In this document: positions 8,431-16,632 of the stretch, piece by piece
Position numbering within the stretch: the first letter of the stretch is position 1
Layout of the letters: every line of letters begins with the position of its first letter
From: Methylobacterium sp. SyP6R
GTDB taxonomy: Bacteria; Pseudomonadota; Alphaproteobacteria; Rhizobiales; Beijerinckiaceae
Length of the DNA: 64,000 bases
Reading direction: 5' to 3'
Assembly (NCBI RefSeq): GCF_019216885.1
Contig: NZ_JAAQRC020000001.1
Span: forward strand, 3,940,001-4,004,000
The notes under the pieces: generated by a model
Told to the model about the DNA's origin: nothing
Seen by the model: only the letters and a program-made list of their open reading frames with translations
Database searches by the model: none
Translations under genes and position numbers: made by a program

Positions 8431-9348
8431 ATGCTCGAAGGCCTGCCGCCCCACCGCCCGACCCACGTGCTGCGACTCGACACGAACGAGCGCGCGGCCC
8501 GCGCCATGACCGACCTGATCGGCGAGGTTTTCGACCCGACCGAGACCGCGGTCGCGGCCTTCGAGGCCGAGGACGGCAAGACATGGCACCTCGAGGCCTA
8601 TTTCTCCGAGGAGCCGGACGAGGAGGCGGTGCGCGAGCTGATCCGCCCGATCCTCGGCGATGCCGCCGACGAGGCCACCTTCGCGGCGATCGACCAGCAG
8701 GACTGGGTCCGCGCCTCCCTCGAAGGGCTGAAGCCCGTGCGGGCCGGGCGCATCCTGGTCCACGGCGCACACGACCGCGGCCGGGTGCAGCCGAACGACC
8801 TGCCGATCGAGATCGAGGCGGCGCTCGCCTTCGGCACCGGTCACCACGGCACCACGCTCGGCTGCCTGCTCGCCCTCGTCGACGAGGTGAAGCGCCGCCG
8901 GCCCCACCGCGTCCTCGATGTCGGCACCGGCACCGGCATCCTGGGGCTCGCCGCCGCGCGCCTGCTGCACACCAAGGTCATCGCCGGCGACCTCGACCCG
9001 GAGGCGGTGGCGACCGCCCGCACCAATGCGAGCTTCAACGGGCTCGCCAACCTGATGGCCTTCTACGAGGCGCCGGGCCTGCGCCACCCGCTCGCCCGCG
9101 TCGCCCGCGGCTACGACCTCGTCTTCGCCAACATCCTGGCCCGGCCGCTGCGGGGCCTCGCCCCCAGCCTCGCCCGCGCGGTGGCGACGGACGGCACCCT
9201 CGTCCTCTCCGGCCTCATCCCCCGCGACGTGCCGGGCGTGCTCTCGGCCTATGCGGCGCAGGGGTTCCGCCTGCGCCGGCGCCGGCTGATCGAGGGCTGG
9301 GTCACCCTGGAACTGCGCCGCGGCGGTGCGGCGCCCAGGCCGCGCTGA
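8431..9348 (+). CDS. prmA: Ribosomal protein L11 methyltransferase PrmA
   Basis: A 305-residue SAM-dependent methyltransferase that trimethylates ribosomal protein L11. The N-terminal L11-recognition region is followed by the PrmA signature AFGTGHHGTT (133-142), the SAM-binding DVGTGTGIL (163-171), the acidic GDLDPEAV at strand 2, and NILARPL (234-240), the PrmA form of motif IV. Length matches the family. The ribosome binding site is weak. The last codons and the stop lie inside the first copy of a 32-base tandem repeat, so the C-terminal Arg-Pro-Arg end may be recent. Confidence 0.93.
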   Translation: MLEGLPPHRPTHVLRLDTNERAARAMTDLIGEVFDPTETAVAAFEAEDGKTWHLEAYFSEEPDEEAVRELIRPILGDAADEATFAAIDQQDWVRASLEGLKPVRAGRILVHGAHDRGRVQPNDLPIEIEAALAFGTGHHGTTLGCLLALVDEVKRRRPHRVLDVGTGTGILGLAAARLLHTKVIAGDLDPEAVATARTNASFNGLANLMAFYEAPGLRHPLARVARGYDLVFANILARPLRGLAPSLARAVATDGTLVLSGLIPRDVPGVLSAYAAQGFRLRRRRLIEGWVTLELRRGGAAPRPR

Positions 9349-9457
9349 AGGCGCGAGCCCGCATTGTCGAGCCGCGCTGAAGGCGCGAGCCCGCATTGTC
9401 GAGCCGCGCTGAAGGCGCGAGCCCGCATTGTCGAGCCGCGCTGAAGGCGCGAGCCCC
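9340..9457. repeat. 32-bp tandem repeat, about 3.7 copies, spanning the prmA stop codon
   Basis: Units begin at 9340, 9372, 9404 and 9436. The first three are identical 32-mers and the fourth is partial (about 21 bases). Each unit contains a CGCGC-TGAAG-GCGCG hairpin, and the stop codon of prmA is inside the first unit. Confidence 0.95.
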
Positions 9458-9484
9458 GCTCACAAAGGTCGCGTGAGGTTTCAA

Positions 9485-9509
9485 GGAACAGCCGCAACGT
9501 TGATCGGTT
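9485..9509 (+). promoter_or_regulatory. Putative sigma-EcfG-like promoter, GGAAC-N16-GGTT
   Basis: GGAAC at 9485-9489 and GGTT at 9506-9509 (one mismatch from CGTT; the invariant TT is kept). It is 116 bases before the alcohol dehydrogenase start and just past the prmA tandem repeat. Confidence 0.4.
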
Positions 9510-9624
9510 GTCCGGGCATCGCCGCTTACCGGTAGGGGGTATTAGTACCTGAGCCGGGGCGGCCCGTGCGCGCGGACCGCCAATCCCGGCGCTTCCGCGG
9601 CACACGCCTCGGAGACGATCAGCG

Positions 9625-10797
9625 ATGAAAGCCCTCGTCTGGCACGGCACCGCGGATATCCGCTGCGACACGGTTCCCGATCCGACGATCGAGGACGGGC
9701 GCGACGCGATCATCAAGGTGACCTCCTGCGCCATCTGCGGCTCCGACCTGCACCTCTACGACCACTTCATGCCGGGCATGAAGTCGGGCGACATCATGGG
9801 CCACGAGACCATGGGCGAGGTGGTCGAGGTCGGCCGGGACAACAAGACTCTCAAGGTCGGCGACCGGATCGTGGTGCCGTTCACCATCATCTGCGGCCAG
9901 TGCGAGCAGTGCAGGCGCGGCAACTTCTCGGTCTGCGAGCGCACGAACCGTAACGCCAAGCTCGCCGAGGCCGCCTTCGGCCACACCACCGCGGGTCTGT
10001 TCGGCTACACCCACCTCACCGGCGGCTATGCCGGCGGCCAGGCCGAGTACCTGCGGGTGCCCTTCGCCGACGCGACCCACATCAAGGTGCCGGGCGGCAT
10101 CCCGGACGAGAAGCTGCTCTTCCTCTCCGACATCTTCCCGACCGGCTGGCAGGCGGCGGTGCAGTGCGACATCCAGCCGGAGGACACGGTCGCGATCTGG
10201 GGCTGCGGCCCGGTCGGCCAGATGGCGATCCGCTCGGCGATCCTGCTCGGTGCCAAGCGCGTCATCGCCATCGACCGGGTACCGGAGCGCCTGACCATGG
10301 CCCGTGCCGGCGGCGCCGAGACGATCGACCTCGATGGGGAATCGAACGTCGTCGCCAGGCTCAACGACATGACGAACGACAAGGGGCCGGAGAAGTGCAT
10401 CGACTCGGTCGGGATGGAGGCCCACGCCACGAGCTCGCTCGACGCGATCTACGACCGTGCCAAGCAGGCGGTGATGCTGGAGAGCGACCGGCCGCACGTG
10501 CTGCGCCAGATGATCATGGCCTGCCGCCCGGCCGGCGTGCTGTCGATTCCGGGCGTCTATGGCGGCCTGATCGACAAGGTGCCGTTCGGCGCGGCGATGA
10601 ACAAGGGCCTGACCTTCCGGATGGGCCAGACCCACGTCAACCGCTGGAGCGACGACCTCCTGCGGCGGATCGAGGAGGGGCAGATCGACCCGTCCTTCGT
10701 CATCACCCACACGGTGGGGCTGGAGCAGGGGCCGGAGATGTACCGGACGTTCCGGGACAAGCAGGACGGCTGCATCAAGGTGATGATCCGGCCATGA
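9625..10797 (+). CDS. Zinc-dependent alcohol dehydrogenase (MDR family)
   Basis: A 390-residue medium-chain dehydrogenase resembling glutathione-independent formaldehyde dehydrogenases. Catalytic zinc ligands are in CAICGSDLH (Cys38) and GHE (His60, Glu61). The structural zinc site is Cys90, Cys93, Cys96 and Cys104. The NAD-binding loop is WGCGPVGQM near residue 192, with an acidic Asp after strand 2 (AIDRVPERL), which favours NAD. Its stop overlaps the next gene's start by four bases (ATGA), so the two are translationally coupled. A weak EcfG-like promoter upstream suggests stress control. The true substrate is unknown. Confidence 0.92.
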   Translation: MKALVWHGTADIRCDTVPDPTIEDGRDAIIKVTSCAICGSDLHLYDHFMPGMKSGDIMGHETMGEVVEVGRDNKTLKVGDRIVVPFTIICGQCEQCRRGNFSVCERTNRNAKLAEAAFGHTTAGLFGYTHLTGGYAGGQAEYLRVPFADATHIKVPGGIPDEKLLFLSDIFPTGWQAAVQCDIQPEDTVAIWGCGPVGQMAIRSAILLGAKRVIAIDRVPERLTMARAGGAETIDLDGESNVVARLNDMTNDKGPEKCIDSVGMEAHATSSLDAIYDRAKQAVMLESDRPHVLRQMIMACRPAGVLSIPGVYGGLIDKVPFGAAMNKGLTFRMGQTHVNRWSDDLLRRIEEGQIDPSFVITHTVGLEQGPEMYRTFRDKQDGCIKVMIRP

Positions 10798-11387
10798 CCT
10801 ACCCAAGCACCCGCGAGACAGCCACGGATCGTTCGCGCATGAACCGCACCGTCGATCCCCGCTCCCGCTCGGCCCACGATGCCCTGGCCCGCGGCCTCGG
10901 CTGGTTCTCGATCGGGCTCGGGCTCGCCGAGATCCTGGCGCCCCGGGCCCTGTGCCGGGCGCTGGGTCTCGATGGCCGCGAGGCCTTGATCCAGGCCTAC
11001 GGCGCCCGCGAGGTCGCGACCGGGGCGGCGATCCTGATGAGCCACGATCCGACGCCATGGATCTGGGGCCGGGTCGCGGGCGATGCCCTCGATCTGGCCA
11101 CCCTGGCGACCGGCTTCGAGGGCGACAATCCCCGCGCCGGCACCCTGGCGCTCGCCACCGCGGCAGTGGCGGGGGTGACGCTCGCCGACATCGTCTGCGT
11201 CCAGGGCCTGACCGCCGACAAGCGCCTGCCGCCGCCTGGGACCTACGAGTACCATAACCGCAGCGGCTATCCCGGGGGCCTCGCCGCCGCCCACGGCGCC
11301 GCCCGCGATTTCGCGGTGCCGCGGGATTTCCGCATCCCCGACGCTTTGCGCCCTTGGCGCGACGGGCGGCCGGCTCGGCCAGCTTGA
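10794..11387 (+). CDS. Hydrophobic membrane-associated protein coupled to the alcohol dehydrogenase
   Basis: A 197-residue protein whose ATG at 10794 overlaps the dehydrogenase stop; another possible ATG is at 10839. Residues about 30-165 contain four hydrophobic stretches ([61 protein letters not shown]). This resembles the membrane segment found at the N terminus of SRPBCC/cyclase-dehydrase-type proteins of Rhizobiales, but the SRPBCC domain itself is absent. The C-terminal 40 residues are polar and rich in Arg, Pro and Tyr. Function unknown; coupling implies a role with the dehydrogenase. Confidence 0.75.
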   Translation: MTYPSTRETATDRSRMNRTVDPRSRSAHDALARGLGWFSIGLGLAEILAPRALCRALGLDGREALIQAYGAREVATGAAILMSHDPTPWIWGRVAGDALDLATLATGFEGDNPRAGTLALATAAVAGVTLADIVCVQGLTADKRLPPPGTYEYHNRSGYPGGLAAAHGAARDFAVPRDFRIPDALRPWRDGRPARPA

Positions 11388-11405
11388 TCGGTTGACTCGA
11401 CAATG

Positions 11406-11457
11406 CTCGACGTCATCCCGGGGCTTGTCGAAGACGAGAACCCGGGATGACGTCGAG
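11406..11457. repeat. Perfect 17-bp inverted repeat
   Basis: Arms CTCGACGTCATCCCGGG (11406-11422) and its exact complement (11441-11457) with an 18-base loop. It follows the alcohol dehydrogenase operon by 18 bases and has no T-run. It resembles dispersed palindromes of Rhizobiales genomes and may also end transcription. Confidence 0.85.
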
Positions 11458-11482
11458 GGTGTCGCCACTGCCAGGGTCAAAG

Positions 11483-11507
11483 AAAAGGGCCCCCTCTCGG
11501 CGGCCCT
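11483..11507 (-). terminator. Intrinsic terminator of the 59-residue protein gene
   Basis: On the minus strand an AGGGCC/GGCCCT hairpin with a 10-base loop is followed by TTTTCTTT. It starts 24 bases after the stop of the gene at 11531-11710. Confidence 0.7.
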
Positions 11508-11530
11508 CCTGCTCCGGTCGGTCCCGAAGC

Positions 11531-11710
11531 CTACTCCTTGTCGCCGCGGTGGATGCCCTTGTCGCGGTTTTCCTTCAGGCGGCCGTCATCCGAATGCTGC
11601 ACGGTGCCCTGGTTCGGCGCGTCCGGGTTCTTGTGGTTATGGCGACCGTTGTCGTCAGTATTGTGTGACTGAGACTGCTGCTTCTTGTCGGTCATATCCG
11701 TATCTGCCAT
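11531..11710 (-). CDS. Small hydrophilic protein, putative general-stress gene
   Basis: A 59-residue, extremely polar protein rich in Asp, Asn, His, Lys, Gly and Gln, with no hydrophobic core (for example DNGRHNHKNPDAPNQGTVQH). Start taken as the ATG at 11710; a second in-frame ATG is at 11695, and neither has a clear ribosome binding site. An EcfG-like promoter (GGAAC-N16-TGTT) lies 33 bases upstream, and a hairpin with a T-run follows the stop, so a single-gene transcript is well defined. The composition recalls hydrophilin-like stress proteins. No family recognised. Confidence 0.65.
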   Translation of the reverse strand: MADTDMTDKKQQSQSHNTDDNGRHNHKNPDAPNQGTVQHSDDGRLKENRDKGIHRGDKE

Positions 11711-11742
11711 GATCTGCGGTGTGAAGCGGTGAGTGATGCGAT

Positions 11743-11767
11743 AACATATGATCGGGGTGCAGGTTCC
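11743..11767 (-). promoter_or_regulatory. Putative sigma-EcfG-like promoter, GGAAC-N16-TGTT
   Basis: On the minus strand GGAAC is at 11767-11763 and TGTT at 11746-11743 (one mismatch). It reads toward the 59-residue gene. Confidence 0.45.
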
Positions 11768-11940
11768 TGACCGAATCGCGTGACTGTGCGCGGCGGAGCG
11801 CGACATTCGGTCGGACGGTTTTTCGTGTCGCAGGGGGCTGGGCGGATCTCTAGTTTTGACCAGAACCTGCCGCCCGGCATCGCGCAGGGGCGGGGCTCCG
11901 GTGTCGCGCGGTACCTCCATTCCCGATCCCTCCGAAACCG

Positions 11941-11969
11941 TTGACGATCGGAATGGCCGTGCCTATTTA
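11941..11969 (+). promoter_or_regulatory. Sigma-70-like promoter of the outer-membrane-like protein gene
   Basis: TTGACG at 11941-11946, a 17-base spacer, then TATTTA at 11964-11969. It is unusually AT-rich for this genome and abuts the dyad at 11969-11988. Confidence 0.45.
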
Positions 11970-11988
11970 TTATAGCAATAGCTATAAT
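11969..11988. promoter_or_regulatory. Perfect 8-bp dyad, likely operator
   Basis: ATTATAGC and GCTATAAT flank a 4-base centre (AATA), immediately after the predicted -10 element and 14 bases before the ATG at 12003. Its position would let a bound repressor (MarR- or TetR-type size) block transcription start. No regulator gene is adjacent. Confidence 0.55.
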
Positions 11989-12002
11989 GATGAGCCGTTG
12001 CG

Positions 12003-12905
12003 ATGCGCCATGCCCATTCCCCGTTTTCCTCCCGCACGGCCGGGTTCGTCCTGGCCTGCCTGGCGATCGGGCAGGGAGATTCGCCCGCCGTGGCCCAGTC
12101 CCTCCCGACCGCCGCCGAGAACCTGACCCCCAGCGACCTCGACAGCGAGCACCTGTTCGGCTTCACCGAGGGCAGCGACCTCGGCGTGCCCGGAGAGGTG
12201 GAACTGGAGTGGGAGACGAACGGGCGGCTCGGCAAGCGCCTCGGCCGCTTTCTCGCCGTCGACAGCGGCCTCGCCCTGAAGATGCCGCTGACCGGCGACT
12301 TCCGTCTCGCGCCGGGCGTCACCTTCAACGCCTACGACATCGGCGCCCGGACCACCGGCGGCGTCAACGGCGGCTTCCTCGAAACCCGCCTGCGCCTGCT
12401 CGACCGCCGCGCCGCCCCGTTCGGCCTGACGCTGAGCATCGTGCCGGCCTACGGCACCGTCGATGGCAGTTCGGGCGCGCCGGCGCGCAGTTTCGGGACA
12501 GATGTCGCGCTGCTGGCCGACCGCGAGCTGATCCCCGGAAAGCTGGTCGCGGCGGTCAATCTCGGCTTCGCCTTCTCGACCACGCGCCCGACCGCCCCGG
12601 ACCAGCGCGCGCTCGGATCGGGCATCGAGGCCGCCGCCGCCCTGGCCTATCAGGTCCGGCCGGGCCTCTTCGTCGGGGCCGAGACGCGCTATGCCCGGAC
12701 CTATGACGGCTTGGCCCTCGACCGGCTCGCCGGGCAGGCGCTCTATCTCGGGCCCACGCTCTACACGACCCTGTCGCCGCAGGCCTGGGCCTCGTTCACC
12801 TGGAACGTCCAGGTCGCCGGGCGGGCGTCCGGCGAGCCGGGACCGCTCGACCTGTCGGGATTCGACCGTCACCAGATGCGGCTGCGCGTCGGCTACAATT
12901 TCTGA
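12003..12905 (+). CDS. Outer-membrane beta-barrel-like protein
   Basis: A 300-residue protein with a signal peptide (hydrophobic stretch about residues 13-31, VAQS cleavage region). The body is built of alternating strands with turns, and it ends in VGYNF: a C-terminal phenylalanine, the usual signature of BamA-inserted outer-membrane barrels. Sequence features resemble small channel or transporter barrels (FLETRLRLLDR, GLFVGAETRYARTYDG, WASFTWNVQVAG) but no exact family is recognised. It stands alone behind a TTGACG/TATTTA promoter overlapped by a perfect dyad, so expression is probably repressed until an inducer appears. Role may be uptake or efflux; this is inference. Confidence 0.7.
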   Translation: MRHAHSPFSSRTAGFVLACLAIGQGDSPAVAQSLPTAAENLTPSDLDSEHLFGFTEGSDLGVPGEVELEWETNGRLGKRLGRFLAVDSGLALKMPLTGDFRLAPGVTFNAYDIGARTTGGVNGGFLETRLRLLDRRAAPFGLTLSIVPAYGTVDGSSGAPARSFGTDVALLADRELIPGKLVAAVNLGFAFSTTRPTAPDQRALGSGIEAAAALAYQVRPGLFVGAETRYARTYDGLALDRLAGQALYLGPTLYTTLSPQAWASFTWNVQVAGRASGEPGPLDLSGFDRHQMRLRVGYNF

Positions 12906-13206
12906 GCCTCGCCCCGGGCGCGCCGTCACTTTCCGATTGCCCTCGGGAGAGGCTGCCCCTAGCGTCGTCGCATGAGCATGCTCCGCCCGACGATGACCGT
13001 CCGAGGCCGACGCCGCGTTCGACGCGGTCGGCGGGACGGGGGCGCGTAGCTCCTCGCCAGCTTGAGCAGCCTTCGCGCCGCTCGCTTGCACCCACACCGG
13101 ATCGCGTCCTCCCGAGCCTCGCGGCCGTGAGCGCGGCGGGGCGTCACCTGCCCCGTGCGGTGGAGCCCGATCGCTCGGGGCCGGGGCGCAAGCAGGGCAC
13201 CCTACC
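12906..13206. other. Intergenic gap, nothing recognised
   Basis: About 300 GC-rich bases between the outer-membrane-like protein and the RidA-like gene. Open frames here are arginine-rich shadows. No promoter motif, hairpin or repeat stood out. Confidence 0.5.
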
Positions 13207-13716
13207 GTGAAGACCATCGACCCGCCGACCGTCTGGACCGTGCCGGAGCCGTTCCGCACGATCTACATCCATGCCTGCGAGGTGCCGGCCGGCCGCCTCC
13301 TCTTCGTCTCCGGCCAGTTCGGCGTCGCCCCGGACGGGCGGATCCGCGAGGACTTCGCCGGGCAGCTCGGGCAGGCGATGGACAACGTCGAGGCGCTGCT
13401 CGCCGCGGCCAGTTTGGGATTGCCGCACGTCGCTAAGGCGACGTTCTTCCTGACCCGCGCCGCCGACCTCGCCGAACTCGGGCAGATGCGCCGGGCGCGC
13501 TGGGCCTCCGACAGGCCAGCCGCCGTCACCGTCCTCGTCGTTGCGGGCCTTGCGCGGCCGGATGCGCTGGTAGAGGTCGAGGTGACGGCCATCGTGGAAT
13601 GCAGGGACCCAGGGCCGGACGTCCCGATATCGGGGCCTTTCGTCCCGCGACGAAGGCGGATGTCCCAGCGATCCAGGCCCTGGTGCGGGCGGCCTACGCG
13701 AAATGGGTGCCGGTGA
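13207..13716 (+). CDS. RidA/YjgF family protein with out-of-family C-terminal tail
   Basis: A 169-residue frame. Residues 1-132 are a RidA-family domain (LLFVSGQFGVAPDG, QAMDNVEALLAAASLGLPHV, ATFFLTRAADLAEL, ending LVEVEVTAIVEC). RidA proteins deaminate reactive enamine/imine intermediates; the conserved active-site Arg near the end of the classical members is not obvious, so this may be a divergent subgroup. Members normally end near residue 130. The last 38 residues are Arg/Pro-rich and overlap the start of the GNAT gene by 118 bases in another frame, which suggests a lost stop codon. Operon with the GNAT gene. Confidence 0.8.
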   Translation: MKTIDPPTVWTVPEPFRTIYIHACEVPAGRLLFVSGQFGVAPDGRIREDFAGQLGQAMDNVEALLAAASLGLPHVAKATFFLTRAADLAELGQMRRARWASDRPAAVTVLVVAGLARPDALVEVEVTAIVECRDPGPDVPISGPFVPRRRRMSQRSRPWCGRPTRNGCR

Positions 13717-14075
13717 TCGGCCGGGAGCCCGTACCGATGACGGCCGATTACGCGCAGGCGGTTCGCGTGAACCGCTTCGACCTGCTGGAGCGGAACGGCG
13801 TGCTCGTCGCCCTGGTCGAGACGATCCCGCGGGCCGACCATCTCTCGGTCGAGAATCTGGCGGTCTCCCCGGAGCATCACGGCCAGGGGCTCGGCCGGGC
13901 GATGTTGCGGCGGGCCGAGGCCGTCGCGCGCGACCTCGGCCACACGGCGATCAAGCTTGGAACGAACCAGGCCTTCGCCGGCAACATCGATTTCTACCGG
14001 CGGGCGGGCTTCGCCATCGAGCGCGAGGAGCCGTTCCGGGGCGGGATCGGGGTGTACTTCACCAAGACGCTCTGA
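13599..14075 (+). CDS. GNAT family N-acetyltransferase
   Basis: A 158-residue acetyltransferase. The fold begins at FRPATKADVPAIQALV and shows the acetyl-CoA-binding motif A: SVENLAVSPEHHGQGLGRAM (the Q/R-x-x-G-x-G/A form as HGQGLG), then helix AEAVARDLG and the C-terminal NIDFYRRAGFAIE typical of the family. Start taken at the ATG at 13599, which lies inside the RidA-like frame. No better start is available because the family core begins 12 residues later. Substrate unknown. It converges with the LOV kinase gene 28 bases away. Confidence 0.88.
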   Translation: MQGPRAGRPDIGAFRPATKADVPAIQALVRAAYAKWVPVIGREPVPMTADYAQAVRVNRFDLLERNGVLVALVETIPRADHLSVENLAVSPEHHGQGLGRAMLRRAEAVARDLGHTAIKLGTNQAFAGNIDFYRRAGFAIEREEPFRGGIGVYFTKTL

Positions 14076-14103
14076 ACGGAGGGAGGCCCGGCGAGAATCG
14101 GGC

Positions 14104-15726
14104 CTACCCCACCCCCGTCGGTCCATCCAGCGTCAGCCGCACCCGGCGCGCCAGCTCCATCCGGCGATAGGGCTTGTTGAGGATCTCGAACTCGCTGCCG
14201 CCGGCATCCGTGCGCTCGATCGAGGCCTCGGCATAGCCGGTGGTGAGCAGCACCTTGATCCGCGGCTGGCGCTCGCGGGCGGCACGGGCGAGCAGCACGC
14301 CGTTCATGCCGCCGGGCATGATCAGGTCGGAGAACAGCAGGTCGACCTTGCCGGCGGAATCGAGCAGGTCCAGAGCCTCCTGCGCACCGTGGGCGACCAG
14401 CACCGTGTAGCCGAAATCGTCGAGGATCACCCGGGCGGTCTCGGCGACGTCCGGGCGGTCGTCGACCACCAGGATCGTCTCGGTGCCGCTCCGGTCGGTG
14501 GCCCGCGGCGCGGGGCGGCGCTCGGCGGCGACGGCCTGGTCGGTGGCCGGGAAGAGCAGGCGCACGATGGTACCCTGGCCGACCTCCGAGGTGATCCGCA
14601 CCGTGCCGCCGGATTGCCTGGCGAAGCCGTACACCATGGCGAGGCCTAAGCCCGTGCCGCGCCCCTCCTCCTTGGTGGTGAAGAACGGCTCCATCACCCG
14701 CGCCAAAATCTCCGGCGGCATCCCCAGCCCGGTATCCCGCACCTGCACCACCGCGTAGGCGCCCGGCCGCACCATCAGCAGCAGGGCCATCTCGTCGTCG
14801 ATGGTCAGGTTCTCGGTCTTGATCGTCACGGTGCCGCCGCCCGGCATCGCGTCGCGGGCGTTGAGCAGCACGTTGAGCAGCGCCACCTCGGTCTGGGTCG
14901 GGTCGATGCGGCAGTTCCACAGGTCCGGCGCCAGATCGGTCTGCATCACGACGTGGTCGCCGAGCGTGCGCCCGGTGATCTCGTTCATGCCGCGCACGAG
15001 GGTGTTGAGGTTGAGCGCGCGTCCGTCGAGGCGCTGCTTGCGGGCGAAGGCGAGGAGCTGGTGGGTGAGCCGCGCCGCCCGGTCGGTCGCGGCGCGGATC
15101 GCCTGGCCGGCGCCGAGCAGCCGGGTCGCGTCGATCCGCGGATGCTCGGCGAGCGCCAGTACCACGTCGGTATAGCCGCCGATGACCTGGAGCAGGTTGT
15201 TGAAATCGTGGGCGATGCCGCCGGTGAGTTGCCCTAAGGCCTCCATCTTCTGGGCCTGGTGGAGGGCGAGCTCGGCGTCGCGGCGCCTCGACACGTCGAG
15301 CTGAGAGCCGAAGAAATAGACCAGCTCGCCCTTCTTGTCGTAGACCGGCGAGATGAACAGCGCGTTCCAGAAGGTCGAGCCGTCCTTGCGGTAGTTCAGG
15401 ATCTCGGTCGCCAGTTCCTTGCGCTCGGCGATGGCACGGCGCACCTCCGCTACCGTTTCGCGGTCGGTCTCGGGTCCTTGCAGGAAGCGGCAATTGGTGC
15501 CGACCAGTTCCTCCGGCGTGTAGCCGGTCATGCGCAGGAACGCCTGGTTGGCGAAGACGATCGGGTTGTCCGGCTGGTGCGGATCGGTGACGATCATCGG
15601 CATCCGCGTCGTCTCGACGGCGGCGAAGAAGATGTCCGAGTGGGTGTCGGTGACGGCGCGCGGACCGCGGGACGTGACGGCGGGCCCGAGGCCGCCGAGA
15701 TCCGGCTTCTCCGATATGTCCGCCAT
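14104..15726 (-). CDS. LOV-domain blue-light hybrid histidine kinase with C-terminal receiver
   Basis: A 540-residue cytoplasmic photoreceptor kinase. A LOV-type PAS domain (about 32-145) carries GTNCRFLQG with the flavin-adduct Cys79, plus the LOV-typical [14 protein letters not shown] and the FFGSQLDVS exit. The histidine kinase follows: [12 protein letters not shown] with phospho-acceptor His173, N-box LLNARDAM near 289, DTGLGMP and GTGLGL ATP-binding boxes. A receiver domain at about 415-535 has ILVVDD and phospho-acceptor Asp467 in FSDLIMPGG, with the conserved Lys in NKPY. No membrane segments. Known LOV kinases control stress, adhesion or virulence by light. No output regulator is adjacent; the opposite-strand neighbour is a peroxiredoxin. 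Confidence 0.93.
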   Translation of the reverse strand: MADISEKPDLGGLGPAVTSRGPRAVTDTHSDIFFAAVETTRMPMIVTDPHQPDNPIVFANQAFLRMTGYTPEELVGTNCRFLQGPETDRETVAEVRRAIAERKELATEILNYRKDGSTFWNALFISPVYDKKGELVYFFGSQLDVSRRRDAELALHQAQKMEALGQLTGGIAHDFNNLLQVIGGYTDVVLALAEHPRIDATRLLGAGQAIRAATDRAARLTHQLLAFARKQRLDGRALNLNTLVRGMNEITGRTLGDHVVMQTDLAPDLWNCRIDPTQTEVALLNVLLNARDAMPGGGTVTIKTENLTIDDEMALLLMVRPGAYAVVQVRDTGLGMPPEILARVMEPFFTTKEEGRGTGLGLAMVYGFARQSGGTVRITSEVGQGTIVRLLFPATDQAVAAERRPAPRATDRSGTETILVVDDRPDVAETARVILDDFGYTVLVAHGAQEALDLLDSAGKVDLLFSDLIMPGGMNGVLLARAARERQPRIKVLLTTGYAEASIERTDAGGSEFEILNKPYRRMELARRVRLTLDGPTGVG

Positions 15727-16104
15727 CAGAAGGCCCCCTTGCCGCCGGCTGAGCCACGCGACACGCGGTCAGGCCTCCATCATCGACGATGAGATAGGCG
15801 TCACCGGCGGATATCAATCGGCGCCAAAGGATAGTGCACGATTTTCAGGAGTGCGACTTTGTCGCGGCGGCCTCATGGAACGATCGACGTTCTGGAGACG
15901 CGATCGACGCGCGGGGCCCGCATTGATGCCGATCTGGTCCGATGCTCCTCTCGTCTTGTCGCAAGTCATCACGGCACCGCAGCGTAGAGATGGACCCGCC
16001 CGGCCCGGAGGACCAATTTTTGCCGTGACGGCCGGCCTGCCCCGGGGCTAATTTCGCGGTGCCCGTTTCGCTTGCCCGCGATTCTCGATGCCTGCGAGGT
16101 TCCG
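15727..16104. other. Divergent intergenic region between LOV kinase and peroxiredoxin
   Basis: About 380 bases that should hold the promoters of both divergent genes. I see no EcfG motif with correct spacing (a GGAAC at 15877 lacks its partner), no strong hairpin and no convincing small ORF. Confidence 0.5.
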
Positions 16105-16632
16105 ATGCAGCCCGCTACCGTCCCGGACGTGACCTTCCACACCCGCATCCGGAACGACGCCCTCGGCGGCCCCAATCCGTTCGAGTGGAAGGATCTCACC
16201 TCGGCCGACGTGTTCGGCGGCCGCAACATCGTGCTGTTCGCGCTGCCCGGTGCCTTCACGCCGGCCTGCTCGGACGACCACCTGCCCGGCTACGAGCAGC
16301 ATGCCGACGATTTCGCCGCACTCGGCATCGACCAGGTGATCTGCCTGTCGGTCAACGACGCCTTCGTGATGTTCCAGTGGGCGAAGTTCAAGGGCATCGA
16401 GAAGGTGTTCATGCTGCCCGACGGCAATGCCGACTTTACGCGCCAGATGGGGATGCTGGTCAAGCGCGGCCGCCAGGGTATGGGGATGCGCAGCTGGCGA
16501 TACTCCATGCATGTCGAGGCCGGCACGATCCGGAAGATGTTCATCGAGCCCGGCTTTCGCGACGATCCGCCGGGCGTCGGCCTCACGGTCTCGGATGCCG
16601 GGACGATGCTTGAGTATCTCAGGAGCCGCTGA
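16105..16632 (+). CDS. Peroxiredoxin (Prx5-like, AhpC/TSA family)
   Basis: A 175-residue thiol peroxidase. The peroxidatic cysteine lies in LPGAFTPACSDDHLPGY, the Prx5 form of the active site (P-x3-T-x2-C), with the later catalytic Arg expected in the conserved SMHVEAGTIRKMF region. It reduces hydrogen peroxide and alkyl hydroperoxides, usually with glutathione/glutaredoxin or thioredoxin as donor. The start at 16105 follows GCGAGG; an in-frame start 11 codons earlier lacks a site. It converges with and overlaps the end of lpxB by 14 bases, tail to tail. Confidence 0.92.
   Translation: MQPATVPDVTFHTRIRNDALGGPNPFEWKDLTSADVFGGRNIVLFALPGAFTPACSDDHLPGYEQHADDFAALGIDQVICLSVNDAFVMFQWAKFKGIEKVFMLPDGNADFTRQMGMLVKRGRQGMGMRSWRYSMHVEAGTIRKMFIEPGFRDDPPGVGLTVSDAGTMLEYLRSR

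Noticed and set aside
9340..9457. Repeat array considered as CRISPR
   Set aside because: Units are contiguous 32-mers with no spacers and no cas genes nearby.
12959..13147. Minus-strand Arg-rich frame in the gap before the RidA-like gene
   Set aside because: Composition is that of random GC-rich DNA and there is no start signal.
15877..15901. GGAAC upstream of the peroxiredoxin considered as an EcfG promoter
   Set aside because: At 16-17 bases spacing there is no CGTT or GTT partner.
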